From: Streptomyces noursei
GTDB taxonomy: Bacteria > Actinomycetota > Actinomycetes > Streptomycetales > Streptomycetaceae
Direction of reading: 5' to 3'
NCBI RefSeq assembly: GCF_001646665.1
Contig: NZ_LWBU01000169.1
Coordinates: 64,468 to 128,467, forward strand
DNA: 64,000 nt
How positions within the stretch are numbered: position 1 is the stretch's first letter; the number at the start of each line of letters is the position of its first letter. Position numbers and translations under genes: made by a program. The notes under the pieces were generated by a model. The model was not told the DNA's origin, did not search any database, and was given only the letters and a program-made list of their open reading frames with translations. Positions 1 through 8,676 of the stretch are shown here, piece after piece.

Positions 1-1
1 G

Positions 2-793
2 TCGAGCCGCCTCGCGGCGGTACGCGAGTACAGCCCGCACGCCCGCCTCGACGAGGAACTCCGAATCCGTCTGACCGGCCCCGACACCGACGGCGGTGCC
101 CTGCGCTTCCAGTGGGGGCACGCCCTCCTCCACCCGGTCGAAGCCGCTGTCTCGACGGCCGCCGGCACACCGGTGCAACTGGAAGTCACCGGCATCTCCT
201 CGGGCAGTACGGTCATCCATGCCCGGCCGGTCACCAACCCCGCCGCCGGCCCGCCCGGCACGTTCGACGCACGCACCGCATCGGCGGCGAGCACGGGCAT
301 GGGCGCACTCACCGCACTCCTGCGAGCCCTTGAGAACGAGAGCGACGTCCGTGAGTGGGCCCGGCTCTTCGATGCCGTCGACTCGCTGTCCCGGGCCCTC
401 GGCAAGTACCGGCTCGACCTGGGTCTGACCTGGTACGACGCCGACGGTGGAACACGCCGGGCGAAACTGTCCGAGCGCGGCCGGCACTATGTGGAGCGTC
501 TCCGGCAGACGCACGACCGGGATCAGGAGATCACGATCTCCGGGCGCATCACGGAGCTCCGTGAAAGCGGCTGGGTGAAGGTGAAAGCCGGGGCAGCCAA
601 GAACGCGCACGCCTACGACGTCCGTTTCGAGGATCCGGAGGAGCTGGTCCGCATGCGCCCGGTGCTCGGGGACAACGTCCACTTCCGCGTTCGCTTCCGG
701 CAACGGCTGGATGCCGTGGGCATCACCCGGTCGACCGATTTCACGTATCTCGGCCGCGCGTCGGAGCAGACCGCGCTGCGCGTCGACGGATAG
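2..793 (+). CDS. Hypothetical protein, 5' end outside the window
   Basis: The frame is open from base 2, so the gene begins before the window and only its last 263 codons are present; an internal GTG at 173 is unlikely to be the true start. I do not recognise the family. The visible protein is soluble with no membrane segment. Residues roughly 170-245 (motifs ISGRITELRESGWVKV and VRFRQRLDAVG) look like a beta-rich, possibly OB-like module, but that is only an impression. Codon use is typical of the window. It ends 102 bp from the convergent aspS, with a strong hairpin between them. Function unknown. Confidence 0.75.
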   Translation, partial: SSRLAAVREYSPHARLDEELRIRLTGPDTDGGALRFQWGHALLHPVEAAVSTAAGTPVQLEVTGISSGSTVIHARPVTNPAAGPPGTFDARTASAASTGMGALTALLRALENESDVREWARLFDAVDSLSRALGKYRLDLGLTWYDADGGTRRAKLSERGRHYVERLRQTHDRDQEITISGRITELRESGWVKVKAGAAKNAHAYDVRFEDPEELVRMRPVLGDNVHFRVRFRQRLDAVGITRSTDFTYLGRASEQTALRVDG

Positions 794-843
794 GGGACCC
801 GCCGCGCAGGTGGGCCGGACCACGCCCGCGGGCAGAGAACCGG

Positions 844-875
844 AAAGGCCCGGGATCCGTGGATCCCGGGCCTTT
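844..875. terminator. Bidirectional hairpin terminator
   Basis: Perfect 15-bp inverted repeat (AAAGGCCCGGGATCC / GGATCCCGGGCCTTT) with a 2-nt spacer, lying between two convergent genes. Such U-poor, GC-rich hairpins are the usual Streptomyces terminator type. Confidence 0.85.
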
Positions 876-894
876 CGGTGGCTCGTGCGCGTGC

Positions 895-2715
895 CTACCG
901 CGCCGCGTCCGGGTGCACCGCGTCCGTCACCGGGCGGGCGTCGGAGGGCTTGTCCTTCGCGACCGGCTTGCGGAGCGCGATGTTCAGCTCCTTGAGGCGG
1001 GCCTCCTCCAGCTCGGTCGGGGCGCCCATCATCAGGTCCTGGGCGTTGCCGTTGAGCGGGAAGGCGATCGTCTCGCGGATGTTGGGCTCGTCGGCGAGGA
1101 GCATGACGATGCGGTCGACGCCCGGGGCGATGCCGCCGTGCGGCGGGGCGCCGTACTGGAAGGCGCGGAGCATGCCGGCGAACTCGGTCTCGACGGTCTC
1201 GCGGGAGTAGCCGGCGATCTCGAAGGCCTTGAACATGATGTCGGGCTCGTGGTTCCGGATGGCGCCCGACGACAGCTCGATGCCGTTGCAGACGATGTCG
1301 TACTGCCAGCCGAGGACGTCCAGCGGGTCCTGGGTCTCCAGGGCCTCCAGGCCGCCCTGCGGCATCGAGAAGGGGTTGTGCGAGAAGTCGATCTTCCCGG
1401 TCTCCTCGTCCTTCTCGTACATCGGGAAGTCGACGATCCAGGCGAAGCGGAAGACGTTCTCCTCGAAGCGGCCGGCGCGCTTGGCGGCCTCGACCCGGAC
1501 CGGGCCCATGATCTTGGAGACCTCGTCGAACTCGCCCGCGCCGAAGAACACGGCGTGGCCGGGCTCCAGGCCGAGGCGCTCGGTGAGGACCTTGACGTTC
1601 TCCTCGGTGAGGAACTTGGCGATCGGGCCGGTCAGCGCGTTGCCCTCGCCGACGCGGACCCAGGCCAGGCCCTTGGCGCCGAGGGAGACGGCGTAGTCGC
1701 CGAGGCCGTCGAAGAACTTGCGCGGCTGGTCGCCGGTGTCCGGCACCGCCAGGGCGCGGACGTGCTTGCCGGCGAAGGCCTTGAACTCAGAGTTCGCGAA
1801 GACGTCGGTGATGTCGACGAGTTCCAGGTCGGTGCGGAGGTCCGGCTTGTCGTTGCCGTACTTGAGCATCGACTCGCGGAACGGGATCCGCGGGAACGGG
1901 GAGGTGACGTGGCGGCCGCCGCCGAACTCCTCGAACAGCTCCGTCATCAGCTTCTCGATCGGCTGGAAGACGTCCTCCTGCTCGACGAAGCTCATCTCGA
2001 CGTCGAGCTGGTAGAACTCGCCCGGCGAGCGGTCGGCGCGGGCGTCCTCGTCGCGGAAGCAGGGCGCGATCTGGAAGTAGCGGTCGAAGCCGGAGATCAT
2101 CAGCAGCTGCTTGAACTGCTGCGGGGCCTGCGGCAGCGCGTAGAACTTGCCCGGGTTGAGGCGGGAGGGGACGACGAAGTCACGGGCGCCCTCGGGGGAG
2201 GTCGCGGTGAGGATCGGGGTCGCCATCTCGTTGAAGCCGAGGGCCACCATCTTGGAGCGGATGGCGGCGATCACGGCCGAGCGCAGCATGATGTTGCGGT
2301 GCATGCGCTCGCGGCGCAGGTCGAGGAAGCGGTACTCCAGGCGCCGCTCCTCGTTGACGCCGTCGTCGGTGTTGATCGTGAACGGCAGCGGGGCGGAGGC
2401 GCCCAGGACCTCGACCTCGGCGACCTCGACCTCGACCTCGCCGGTGGGAAGCTCGCTGTTGATGTTCTCGGCCCCGCGCGAGACGACCTTGCCGTCGATG
2501 CGGACGACCGACTCCTTGGTCTGCTTGTCGAGTGCCTCGTACGCGGCGGTGCCGGGACGGGCGACGAGCTGCGTGATGCCGTAGTGGTCGCGCAGATCGA
2601 TGAAGAGGATGCCGCCCAGGTCGCGCCGATTGTGCAGCCAGCCGCTGAGCCGGACGTCGGTGCCGACGTCAGAGGCGCGGAGCTCGCCGCAGGTGTGGGA
2701 CCTGTACCGATGCAT
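895..2715 (-). CDS. aspS: Aspartyl-tRNA synthetase
   Basis: Charges tRNA(Asp) in the cytoplasm. The 606-residue length is normal for a bacterial-type AspRS. Order of modules: an N-terminal OB-fold anticodon-binding domain (residues about 1-105), the class II core with the flipping loop [11 protein letters not shown] (about 196-206) and motif 2 [10 protein letters not shown] (about 220-229), an inserted GAD domain (about 290-420), and motif 3 [12 protein letters not shown] near residue 540. The C-terminal 25 residues are charged and variable. It is monocistronic, divergent from the SpoIIE-type regulator with about 120 bp between starts. Whether it also charges tRNA(Asn), as in bacteria relying on GatCAB, cannot be decided from the sequence alone. 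Confidence 0.98.
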   Translation of the reverse strand: MHRYRSHTCGELRASDVGTDVRLSGWLHNRRDLGGILFIDLRDHYGITQLVARPGTAAYEALDKQTKESVVRIDGKVVSRGAENINSELPTGEVEVEVAEVEVLGASAPLPFTINTDDGVNEERRLEYRFLDLRRERMHRNIMLRSAVIAAIRSKMVALGFNEMATPILTATSPEGARDFVVPSRLNPGKFYALPQAPQQFKQLLMISGFDRYFQIAPCFRDEDARADRSPGEFYQLDVEMSFVEQEDVFQPIEKLMTELFEEFGGGRHVTSPFPRIPFRESMLKYGNDKPDLRTDLELVDITDVFANSEFKAFAGKHVRALAVPDTGDQPRKFFDGLGDYAVSLGAKGLAWVRVGEGNALTGPIAKFLTEENVKVLTERLGLEPGHAVFFGAGEFDEVSKIMGPVRVEAAKRAGRFEENVFRFAWIVDFPMYEKDEETGKIDFSHNPFSMPQGGLEALETQDPLDVLGWQYDIVCNGIELSSGAIRNHEPDIMFKAFEIAGYSRETVETEFAGMLRAFQYGAPPHGGIAPGVDRIVMLLADEPNIRETIAFPLNGNAQDLMMGAPTELEEARLKELNIALRKPVAKDKPSDARPVTDAVHPDAAR

Positions 2716-2837
2716 CGTCGTTCATCCAGTCTTCGGGGAGAGGGTTTGGCTCGACCCGTCAAGGTTACCGGGCTCGCCAAGATCGCCGGGGCACAGCTCG
2801 GTGGCGGCCGGTCCGGTCGTCTTCTTAGAGTGGGGCA

Positions 2838-4952
2838 ATGCGTACCGAGGACGTCCTGGCCGCCATCGCGACCGGTCTGTGGCGCTGGGACAACGCCTCC
2901 GGGATCGTCACCCTCGACGCGGAGGCGGCCCGGCTGCTCGGGCTGCCCGCCGAGCCGGTGGAGCTGACGGAGGCGGCCGTGCGGTCCCGTTTCCACCCGG
3001 TGGACTGGAACGAGATCGACGGGGTCGTCAACCTCGCCGTGGCGGAGGGCACCCTCGCCGAGGCCCGGCTGCGGATCATGGACGAGAACGGCCGGGTGAT
3101 CCGTACCGTACGCAGCCGGTCGAAGCCGTTCGTCGAGGGCACCGACTACCAACTGGTCGGCACGTTGCAGGAGGTCGCCGAGCCGCAGCCCGGCACGGCG
3201 GCGCGTACTCCGGTGACAGGTGACTGGCGGCGGTCGCGGGAGGCGTTCCTGCTGGACGCGGGGCGGGCGCTGGCGGAGGCCCGGTCGACGGCCGAGGTGC
3301 TGCGGGTGGCGGCCTCGCTGTCGATGCCGGGTTTCTCGCCGGACGGGCTCGCGGTGTTCGGCGTCTCGGGCGACCGGCTGACGATCATCGGCCACCACGG
3401 GCACGAGGCGGGCGACGACGGACCGTTCACGGACATGCCGCTGGAGACCGACTACCCGGCGGCCGAGGTGGTGCGGACCGGGCGGGCGATCTACCTGCCG
3501 ACGCCGGAGGAGTACCGGGCCCGGTTCCCGGTGACCTGGCCGCTGGCGCAACGTTTCGGCCGGGAGTCGTGGGCCTTCCTGCCGCTGATCGTCGCGGGGC
3601 GCACGATGGGCGCCTGGATGGCGGCGTTCACCTATCCGGTGTCGTTCACGCCGGACGAGCGGTCGGTCCTGACGACGGTCGCGCGGATGCTGGCGCAGGC
3701 GCTGGCGCGGGCCGGGGTCGCCGAGTCGGAGCGCGAGCTGTCGCTGGGCCTCCAGCGCACGATGATGCCGGTGCTCGGCCCGGCCATCCCCGGCATGGAG
3801 GTGGCCGCGCGGTACGTGCCGACCGGCGGCGGGTTGCAGGTCGGCGGCGACTGGTACGACGTGATCCAGCTGCCCGGGGGCACCTCCCGTACCGGAGGCC
3901 GCGGGGGAGGCCGGGTCGCGCTGGTGATCGGCGACGTGCAGGGGCACGACGTGCGGGCGGCCGGGCTGATGGGCCAGTTGCGGATCGCGTTGCGCGCGTA
4001 CGCGTCGGAGGGCCACCGCCCGGACGCGGTGCTGTCCCGGGCCTCCCGTTTCCTGTACGGCATCACGGACGGTACCGAGGGCGACCACGGGGCGGCGCGG
4101 TTCGCGACGTGCCTGTACCTGGAGGTGGACCCGGCGACGGGGACGCTCGACATCGCGCGGGCGGGCCACCCCGACCCGGCGATCCGGATGGCGGACGGCA
4201 CGGTGATGCTGCGGCCGACGGCGGGCGGGCTGCCGCTGGGCATCGTCCCCGACACGGACTACCCGACGACCCGGCTCACCCTGGAGCCCGGCGAGACGCT
4301 GATGGTCTGCACCGACGGGCTGCTGGAGACCGGCGGGCACGACCTGGAGACCGGGTGGGCGCGGATCCGCACGCTGCTGGAGCGGCACGACCCGGAGGGC
4401 GAGTCGCTGGAGGCGCTGGCCGACAGCCTGGTGCAGGCGGTGCACGGGCCGGGTTCGCACCACACCATCGGTCCGCTCGCCGACCGGCGCGAGGACGACA
4501 TCGCGGTGCTGCTGCTGTCGCGGACGGGTGCGCCGGCGCGGACGGCCGCGGCCCGGCGTACCGCGATGACGATCGCGCAGGCCGAGCCGGAGCGGATCGC
4601 GGCGGCCCGGCAGCACCTGCGGGAGCTGCTGCACGACTGGGCGGACCCGGAGCAGGTCGACTCGGCGGTGCTGATGGTGTCCGAGATGGTCACCAACGTG
4701 CTGGTGCACACGGACGGCGACGCGCTCCTGGTGGCGGAGGCGACCGGGGACCACGGCAAGCGGCGGCTGCGCGTCGAGGTGGCGGACGCCAGCGACGAGC
4801 TGCCGCACCGGCGGCGGCCGGGGGAGATGGCGTCGTCGGGGCGCGGGCTGATCCTCATGGAGATGCTGGCGCACGAGTGGGGCGTCGACCCGCGCGGCGA
4901 GGGCAAGTCGATCTGGTTCGAGCTGCACGAGGGGCGCGACGGGCAGCCCTGA
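2838..4952 (+). CDS. PAS-GAF-SpoIIE (PP2C) phosphatase with C-terminal anti-sigma-like ATPase domain
   Basis: Multidomain cytoplasmic regulator of 704 residues. Order: PAS-like domain (about 1-115), GAF domain (about 130-290), SpoIIE/PP2C phosphatase (about 300-510) and HATPase_c of the RsbW type (about 560-700). Phosphatase metal-binding aspartates are present in VGGDWYDV, VIGDVQGHD, CTDGLLE and REDDIAVLLL. The ATPase shows an N-box (SEMVTNVLVHTDGD) and a G-box region (SSGRGLILME). Proteins of this build usually dephosphorylate anti-anti-sigma factors and may phosphorylate them through the kinase-like domain; no partner is encoded nearby. The ATG is preceded by a G-rich site (GTGGGG). The substrate and any sensed ligand are unknown. 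Confidence 0.93.
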   Translation: MRTEDVLAAIATGLWRWDNASGIVTLDAEAARLLGLPAEPVELTEAAVRSRFHPVDWNEIDGVVNLAVAEGTLAEARLRIMDENGRVIRTVRSRSKPFVEGTDYQLVGTLQEVAEPQPGTAARTPVTGDWRRSREAFLLDAGRALAEARSTAEVLRVAASLSMPGFSPDGLAVFGVSGDRLTIIGHHGHEAGDDGPFTDMPLETDYPAAEVVRTGRAIYLPTPEEYRARFPVTWPLAQRFGRESWAFLPLIVAGRTMGAWMAAFTYPVSFTPDERSVLTTVARMLAQALARAGVAESERELSLGLQRTMMPVLGPAIPGMEVAARYVPTGGGLQVGGDWYDVIQLPGGTSRTGGRGGGRVALVIGDVQGHDVRAAGLMGQLRIALRAYASEGHRPDAVLSRASRFLYGITDGTEGDHGAARFATCLYLEVDPATGTLDIARAGHPDPAIRMADGTVMLRPTAGGLPLGIVPDTDYPTTRLTLEPGETLMVCTDGLLETGGHDLETGWARIRTLLERHDPEGESLEALADSLVQAVHGPGSHHTIGPLADRREDDIAVLLLSRTGAPARTAAARRTAMTIAQAEPERIAAARQHLRELLHDWADPEQVDSAVLMVSEMVTNVLVHTDGDALLVAEATGDHGKRRLRVEVADASDELPHRRRPGEMASSGRGLILMEMLAHEWGVDPRGEGKSIWFELHEGRDGQP

Positions 4953-4973
4953 CGGCGGGGCGGAGGCCCTGAC

Positions 4974-5043
4974 GGGTGGCTTCCCGGAGACCGGCCGGGG
5001 CGGGGGCCCGGGTGGGTGGCTTCCCAGGGACGGCCGGGGCGGG
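4974..5043. repeat. Two-copy direct repeat in a convergent gap
   Basis: Two near-identical stretches beginning GGGTGGCTTCCC and ending GGCCGGGGCGGG, about 40 bp apart, fill the short gap between the SpoIIE-type gene and the convergent AI-2E family gene. No clear terminator stem was seen. Probably local duplication. Confidence 0.6.
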
Positions 5044-5045
5044 CG

Positions 5046-6083
5046 CTACGGCCCCTCGGCGGCGTACAGCTTCCGCAGTTCGCCGATGACGCCGAACGCG
5101 GCCGCGGTGAGGGGGACGGCGAGGAGCATGCCGAGGATCCCCGCGACGGACGCGCCCGCGGTGATGGTGATCATGACGACGGCCGGGTGCATCTGGACGG
5201 TACGGCTCTGGATCACCGGTTGCAAAACGTGTCCTTCGATGAGCTGTACGGCGAGGACGACGCCGACCGTCCACAGGGCGATGGCCGCGCCCCGGTCGGC
5301 GAGCGCCACGAGGACCGCGACCGCCCCGGAGAGGAACGCGCCGAGGTACGGGATGTACGCGCCGACGAAGACGAGCGCACCGAGCCCCGCGGCACCCGGG
5401 ACGCGCAGGATCAGCAGGCCGACCGTGATGAGGAGGGCGTCGATCAGCGCGATGAACGTGGTGCCGCGCATGAAGCCCTCGACGGCCTCGAAGGCGCGGC
5501 GGGCCATCGCCTCGACCGGGTCGGCGCCGCTCCTCGGCACCAGGGAGCGCAGCGCGCCCATCGCGCGGCCGGAGTCGCGCAGGAAGAAGAAGACGAGCAG
5601 CAGGGCGAGGACGGCCATGGCGGCCACCTCGCCGACGACGCTGAGGCCGCTGATGACGCCGGACGCCGCCGTACCGCCGAACTTGCCCAGCAGTTCCCTG
5701 GCGTTGCCGGCGAGGTCGTCCAGCGAGGTCCCGGCGGCGCCGAAGTGCTCGGTGAGGTCGAGGGCGGCGCGGCGCAGCGAGGTGACGATCTGGTCGCCGG
5801 TGTCGACGAGCGCGGCGGCCACGATGTAGCCGGCGCCGCCGACGACGGCGACCACTGCGGCGCAGGTCAGCCCGGCGGCCAGGGACCGCTGGACCTTCAT
5901 GGCGAGGAGCCTGCGGTACAGCGGCCGGAGCAGCGCGGTCCCGAGCAGGGCGAGCAGTACGGGGGTGACGGCGGTCCGCAGCGTCACGCACAGCCATACG
6001 CCGACCGCCGCCACACCGGCGAGGAGCAGGAGGACGACGCACCAGGCGGCGACGCGCCGGACGGGCTCGGGGAGCGTGTGCAC
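5046..6083 (-). CDS. AI-2E family (PerM/YdiK-type) membrane transporter
   Basis: 345-residue polytopic membrane protein. Hydrophobic segments are visible at about 12-32, 35-50, 68-92, 150-172, 205-235, 237-262, 270-285 and 300-325, the last bordered by the family's characteristic region with QLIEGHVLQPVIQ (about 282-294). Members were named for autoinducer-2 export but most actinobacterial members have no proven substrate, and other members are sodium/proton antiporters. It starts ATG at 6083. The upstream 300 bp to pirin is repetitive intergenic DNA, so it is probably a single-gene transcript. Family assignment is solid, substrate is not. Confidence 0.9.
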   Translation of the reverse strand: MHTLPEPVRRVAAWCVVLLLLAGVAAVGVWLCVTLRTAVTPVLLALLGTALLRPLYRRLLAMKVQRSLAAGLTCAAVVAVVGGAGYIVAAALVDTGDQIVTSLRRAALDLTEHFGAAGTSLDDLAGNARELLGKFGGTAASGVISGLSVVGEVAAMAVLALLLVFFFLRDSGRAMGALRSLVPRSGADPVEAMARRAFEAVEGFMRGTTFIALIDALLITVGLLILRVPGAAGLGALVFVGAYIPYLGAFLSGAVAVLVALADRGAAIALWTVGVVLAVQLIEGHVLQPVIQSRTVQMHPAVVMITITAGASVAGILGMLLAVPLTAAAFGVIGELRKLYAAEGP

Positions 6084-6400
6084 CCCTCAACGGCACCACG
6101 CCCCCGGCACCCCCGCCCCCGGACACCCCCCGCCCGGGGGACGGCCGGCCGCCGGCTTAAGCGGACGGCCGGCCCCGAGGGGCTCAGGCAGGCGGCCGGC
6201 CTCGGGGGGCTCAGGCGGACGGCGGCGCCCGTCGGGGCTCAGGCGGGCGGCCGGCCCGTGCTGGCGGACGCGCCGGGGCGGGGCGTGGGGCGCCAGCGGT
6301 CTCCCGGTCACCCGCCCGGCACCCGGCACCCGCCCAGTCACCCGTCCCGTCCCGCACCCGGCAGGCACCACACACCCCGTCCCGCCCGGCGCCCTTCGGG
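6084..6400. repeat. Repetitive GC-rich intergenic region
   Basis: Between the AI-2E gene start and the pirin stop. It holds about four imperfect 27-28-bp units sharing GGCCGGCC and GGGGCTCAGGC (about 6160-6265), followed by C-rich degenerate runs of ACCCGGCACCCG type to 6400. No gene or clear terminator was recognised. Confidence 0.55.
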
Positions 6401-7393
6401 TCACGCGCCCGGGGTGATCTCCGGGCCCTGGCCGTCCTGCATGCCGTGGACGGCCGGGACGCGGCCGAGGCGGCCGGCCTGGAAGTCCTCGAAGGCCTGC
6501 CGCAGCTCGGCCTCGCTGTTCATGACGAACGGCCCGTAGTGAGCCATGGGCTCCCGGATGGGCCGGCCGCCCAGGAGGATGATCTCCAGGTCCGGCGTGT
6601 GGCCGTCCTGCTTGTCGTCGGCGCGGACGGTGAGCGAGCCGCCGTCGCCGAAGACGGCCGTCTGGCCGAGGTGGACGGGCCGGCGTTCGGTGCCGACGGA
6701 GCCGCGCCCGGCGAGGACGTACGCGAGGCCGTTGAAGTCCTGCCGCCACGGGAGGGTGACCTCGGCGCCGGGGCGCAGGGTCGCGTGGATCATGGTGATG
6801 GGGGTGTGGGTGATGCCGGGGCCCTGGTGCCCGTCGAGCTCTCCGGCGATGACGCGCAGCAGTGCGCCGCCGTCGGGGGAGGTGAGGAGCTGGACCTGGC
6901 CGCCGCGGATGTCCTGGTAGCGGGGGTCCATCATCTTGTCCTTGGCGGGGAGGTTCACCCACAGCTGGAGGCCGTGGAAGAGGCCGCCGGACACGACGAG
7001 GTGCTCCGGCGGGGCCTCGATGTGCAGGAGGCCGGACCCGGCGGTCATCCACTGGGTGTCGCCGTTGCGGATGGTGCCGCCGCCGCCGTTGCTGTCCTGG
7101 TGGACGAAGGTTCCGTCGATCAGGTACGTGACGGTCTCGAAGCCGCGGTGGGGGTGCCAGGGCGTGCCCTTGGCCTCGCCGACCCCGTACTCCACCTCGC
7201 CCATCTGGTCCATCATGATGAACGGGTCGAGGTGGCGGTAGTTGATCCCGGCGAACGCGCGGCGCACCGGGAAGCCCTCGCCCTCGAAGCCGCCGGGCGC
7301 GGTGGTGACGGCGAGCACCCGGCGCGGTACGGCGCCCGTGGGGGCGTCGACGCGGGGCAGGGTGAGCGGGTTCTCGACGGTTACGGCAGGCAT
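6401..7393 (-). CDS. Pirin family protein
   Basis: 330-residue bicupin of the pirin family. The metal-binding set of the N-terminal cupin is intact: H80 and H82 in WHPHRGFETVTYL, H124 and E126 in GLLHIEAP. The C-terminal cupin (about 200-300) lacks such a set, as usual. Family members bind iron and act as quercetinases or as protein-binding regulators, including of pyruvate dehydrogenase in Serratia; this window encodes two related keto-acid dehydrogenases, but no link is shown. The ATG at 7393 is preceded by AGGAGG at proper spacing, so the in-frame extension upstream is rejected. Its promoter region carries an imperfect palindrome. Confidence 0.95.
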   Translation of the reverse strand: MPAVTVENPLTLPRVDAPTGAVPRRVLAVTTAPGGFEGEGFPVRRAFAGINYRHLDPFIMMDQMGEVEYGVGEAKGTPWHPHRGFETVTYLIDGTFVHQDSNGGGGTIRNGDTQWMTAGSGLLHIEAPPEHLVVSGGLFHGLQLWVNLPAKDKMMDPRYQDIRGGQVQLLTSPDGGALLRVIAGELDGHQGPGITHTPITMIHATLRPGAEVTLPWRQDFNGLAYVLAGRGSVGTERRPVHLGQTAVFGDGGSLTVRADDKQDGHTPDLEIILLGGRPIREPMAHYGPFVMNSEAELRQAFEDFQAGRLGRVPAVHGMQDGQGPEITPGA

Positions 7394-7429
7394 GGCGGGT
7401 CCTCCTCGGGGGCGGCGTGATCCCACTTT

Positions 7430-7445
7430 AGTTGAATCCTGAACT
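7430..7445. promoter_or_regulatory. Possible MarR/HxlR-type operator upstream of pirin
   Basis: AGTTGAATCCTGAACT is an imperfect palindrome in an otherwise GC-rich gap 37-52 bp upstream of the pirin ATG. Pirin genes are often repressed by MarR- or HxlR-type redox regulators, but no such gene is adjacent and the match is weak. Confidence 0.25.
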
Positions 7446-7533
7446 TCCTGCCAGGGGAACGCCCCCTCTCCTCCTCCCATTCCCCGACGGGCCGCCCACC
7501 CGGGGCGGCCCGCACGACGACCACCCGACCGCG

Positions 7534-7929
7534 TCAGGCGCGGACGCCCGCCATGGTGTCGGTGATCAGCGCCAGCAGCGCCGCGTCGCGGGTCGGCAGC
7601 AACAGCTCGACCGGCCCCCCGCCCCGCGCGTCGCACACCAGGGAGGAGCCGCCCTCGCAGGGCGTGGCGGCGGTGCCGGCCGGCGCCGTCAGGCGCAGCG
7701 GCTCCGCCCCGGCGCGGCTCAGCTCCACTGCGCCGCGGAACACGGTGAGCTTCCCGCGCGTCATGGCGGGCCCCTCCTCCGCCACCCGCTGGAGGCAGCG
7801 CAGCGCGACCTTCTCGCCGCGCCGGTGGGCGGCCATGCGACGGGCCGCGCGGACCTTGTCGAAGGTCGCGCCGAAGAGGCGCAGGCCCAGGTCCGACAGG
7901 GAATGCGCAATGAATTCGAACAACAACAC
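7534..7929 (-). CDS. Hypothetical protein
   Basis: 131-residue soluble protein not recognised. The N-terminal half is basic and helical (RLFGATFDKVRAARRMAA). The C-terminal half is beta-rich (KLTVFRGAVELS, PVELLLPTRDAALLALI), ending TMAGVRA. It lies 52 bp downstream of the SseB-like gene on the same strand and 140 bp upstream of pirin, so it may be co-transcribed with the SseB-like gene. Codon bias is normal, which supports a real gene. No catalytic motif, signal peptide or membrane segment is visible. Confidence 0.7.
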   Translation of the reverse strand: MLLFEFIAHSLSDLGLRLFGATFDKVRAARRMAAHRRGEKVALRCLQRVAEEGPAMTRGKLTVFRGAVELSRAGAEPLRLTAPAGTAATPCEGGSSLVCDARGGGPVELLLPTRDAALLALITDTMAGVRA

Positions 7930-7981
7930 GGGAAACCGTTCCTTGGTGGGGGCGGCGCCGGCGGGCGCCGCGGCCGGCGGA

Positions 7982-8434
7982 TCAGCCGTACATCCGCCGC
8001 ATGGCGAAGTCGACCATCTGCTCCACGGCCTTCGCGTCGAACACCATCCGGTGGTCGCCCTCCATGTCGAGGACGAAGCCGTACCCGGTGGGCAGCAGGT
8101 CGATCACCTCGGCGCCGGTGATCACGAAGTACTTGGACTCCTTGCCCGCGTACCGGCGCAGCTCCTTGAGCGACGTGAACATGGGAATGACCGGCTGCTG
8201 GGTGTTGTGCAGCGCGAGGAAACCGGGATTGTCCCCGCGCGGGCAGTAGACCTTGGAGGTCGCGAAGATCTGCTGGAAGTCCTCGGCCGACAGCGAACCG
8301 GTGGTGAAGGCCCGCACGGCGTCGGCGAGCGAGGGCGGCGACGGCTCGGGGTACAGCGGCGGCTGCTGCGCGTAGCCCTGCTGGGGCGAGGCGTACTGCT
8401 GCTGGGCACCCGGGTTCTGGTCGTAGCCGTACAT
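7982..8434 (-). CDS. SseB family protein
   Basis: 150 residues from the start chosen here. A Gln/Pro/Tyr-rich N-terminus (about 1-35) precedes an SseB N-terminal-type domain (about 40-150), with the conserved stretches VYCPRGDNPGFLALHNTQQPVIPMF-like (read in parts), YFVITGAEVIDLLPTGYGFVLD and a closing VDFAMRRM. In Streptomyces many such proteins are of unknown function; SseB itself is an enterobacterial type III secretion and sulphur-related protein family name. I chose the ATG at 8434 (MYGYDQN); an alternative ATG at 8467 adds 11 residues and neither has a clear ribosome site. Divergent from the acyl-CoA dehydrogenase. Confidence 0.85.
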   Translation of the reverse strand: MYGYDQNPGAQQQYASPQQGYAQQPPLYPEPSPPSLADAVRAFTTGSLSAEDFQQIFATSKVYCPRGDNPGFLALHNTQQPVIPMFTSLKELRRYAGKESKYFVITGAEVIDLLPTGYGFVLDMEGDHRMVFDAKAVEQMVDFAMRRMYG

Positions 8435-8593
8435 GCCGGTAAGCGTACTGAGTTGGGCGGCCCCCATGGCGCCCGCCCGGGAGATCCGGCCACGGGCCCG
8501 CCGCCGGGCCGCCGGACGGGCCCCGCCCGCCCCCTGGTCGCCGCCCCGCGCACGCGTGACGCGTCACAGATTGCCCCATAGGGGTTGCTCTTA

Positions 8594-8606
8594 TTACCGA
8601 CGGGTA
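8594..8606. promoter_or_regulatory. Candidate operator upstream of acyl-CoA dehydrogenase
   Basis: TTACCGACGGGTA contains the inverted arms TACC and GGTA four bases apart, and overlaps a possible -10 (TAGCAT, 8605-8610), about 70 bp before the start codon. Similar TACYGACGGGTA elements precede actinomycete beta-oxidation genes in my memory, where TetR-type fatty-acid repressors act; the regulator here is not identified. Confidence 0.4.
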
Positions 8607-8676
8607 GCATCATCGTAGCTACTTGCTGGTACGTGTAAGAGGATTCCGCCTCCCCGAGCCTTACGGAGCCGTCGCC

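Noticed and set aside
859..2967. Long open frames opposite aspS, and similar long antisense frames across the window
   Set aside because: High GC third positions in the true gene keep antisense and shifted frames open; the products are Arg/Ala/Gly/Pro or Leu/Val-rich with no family motif.
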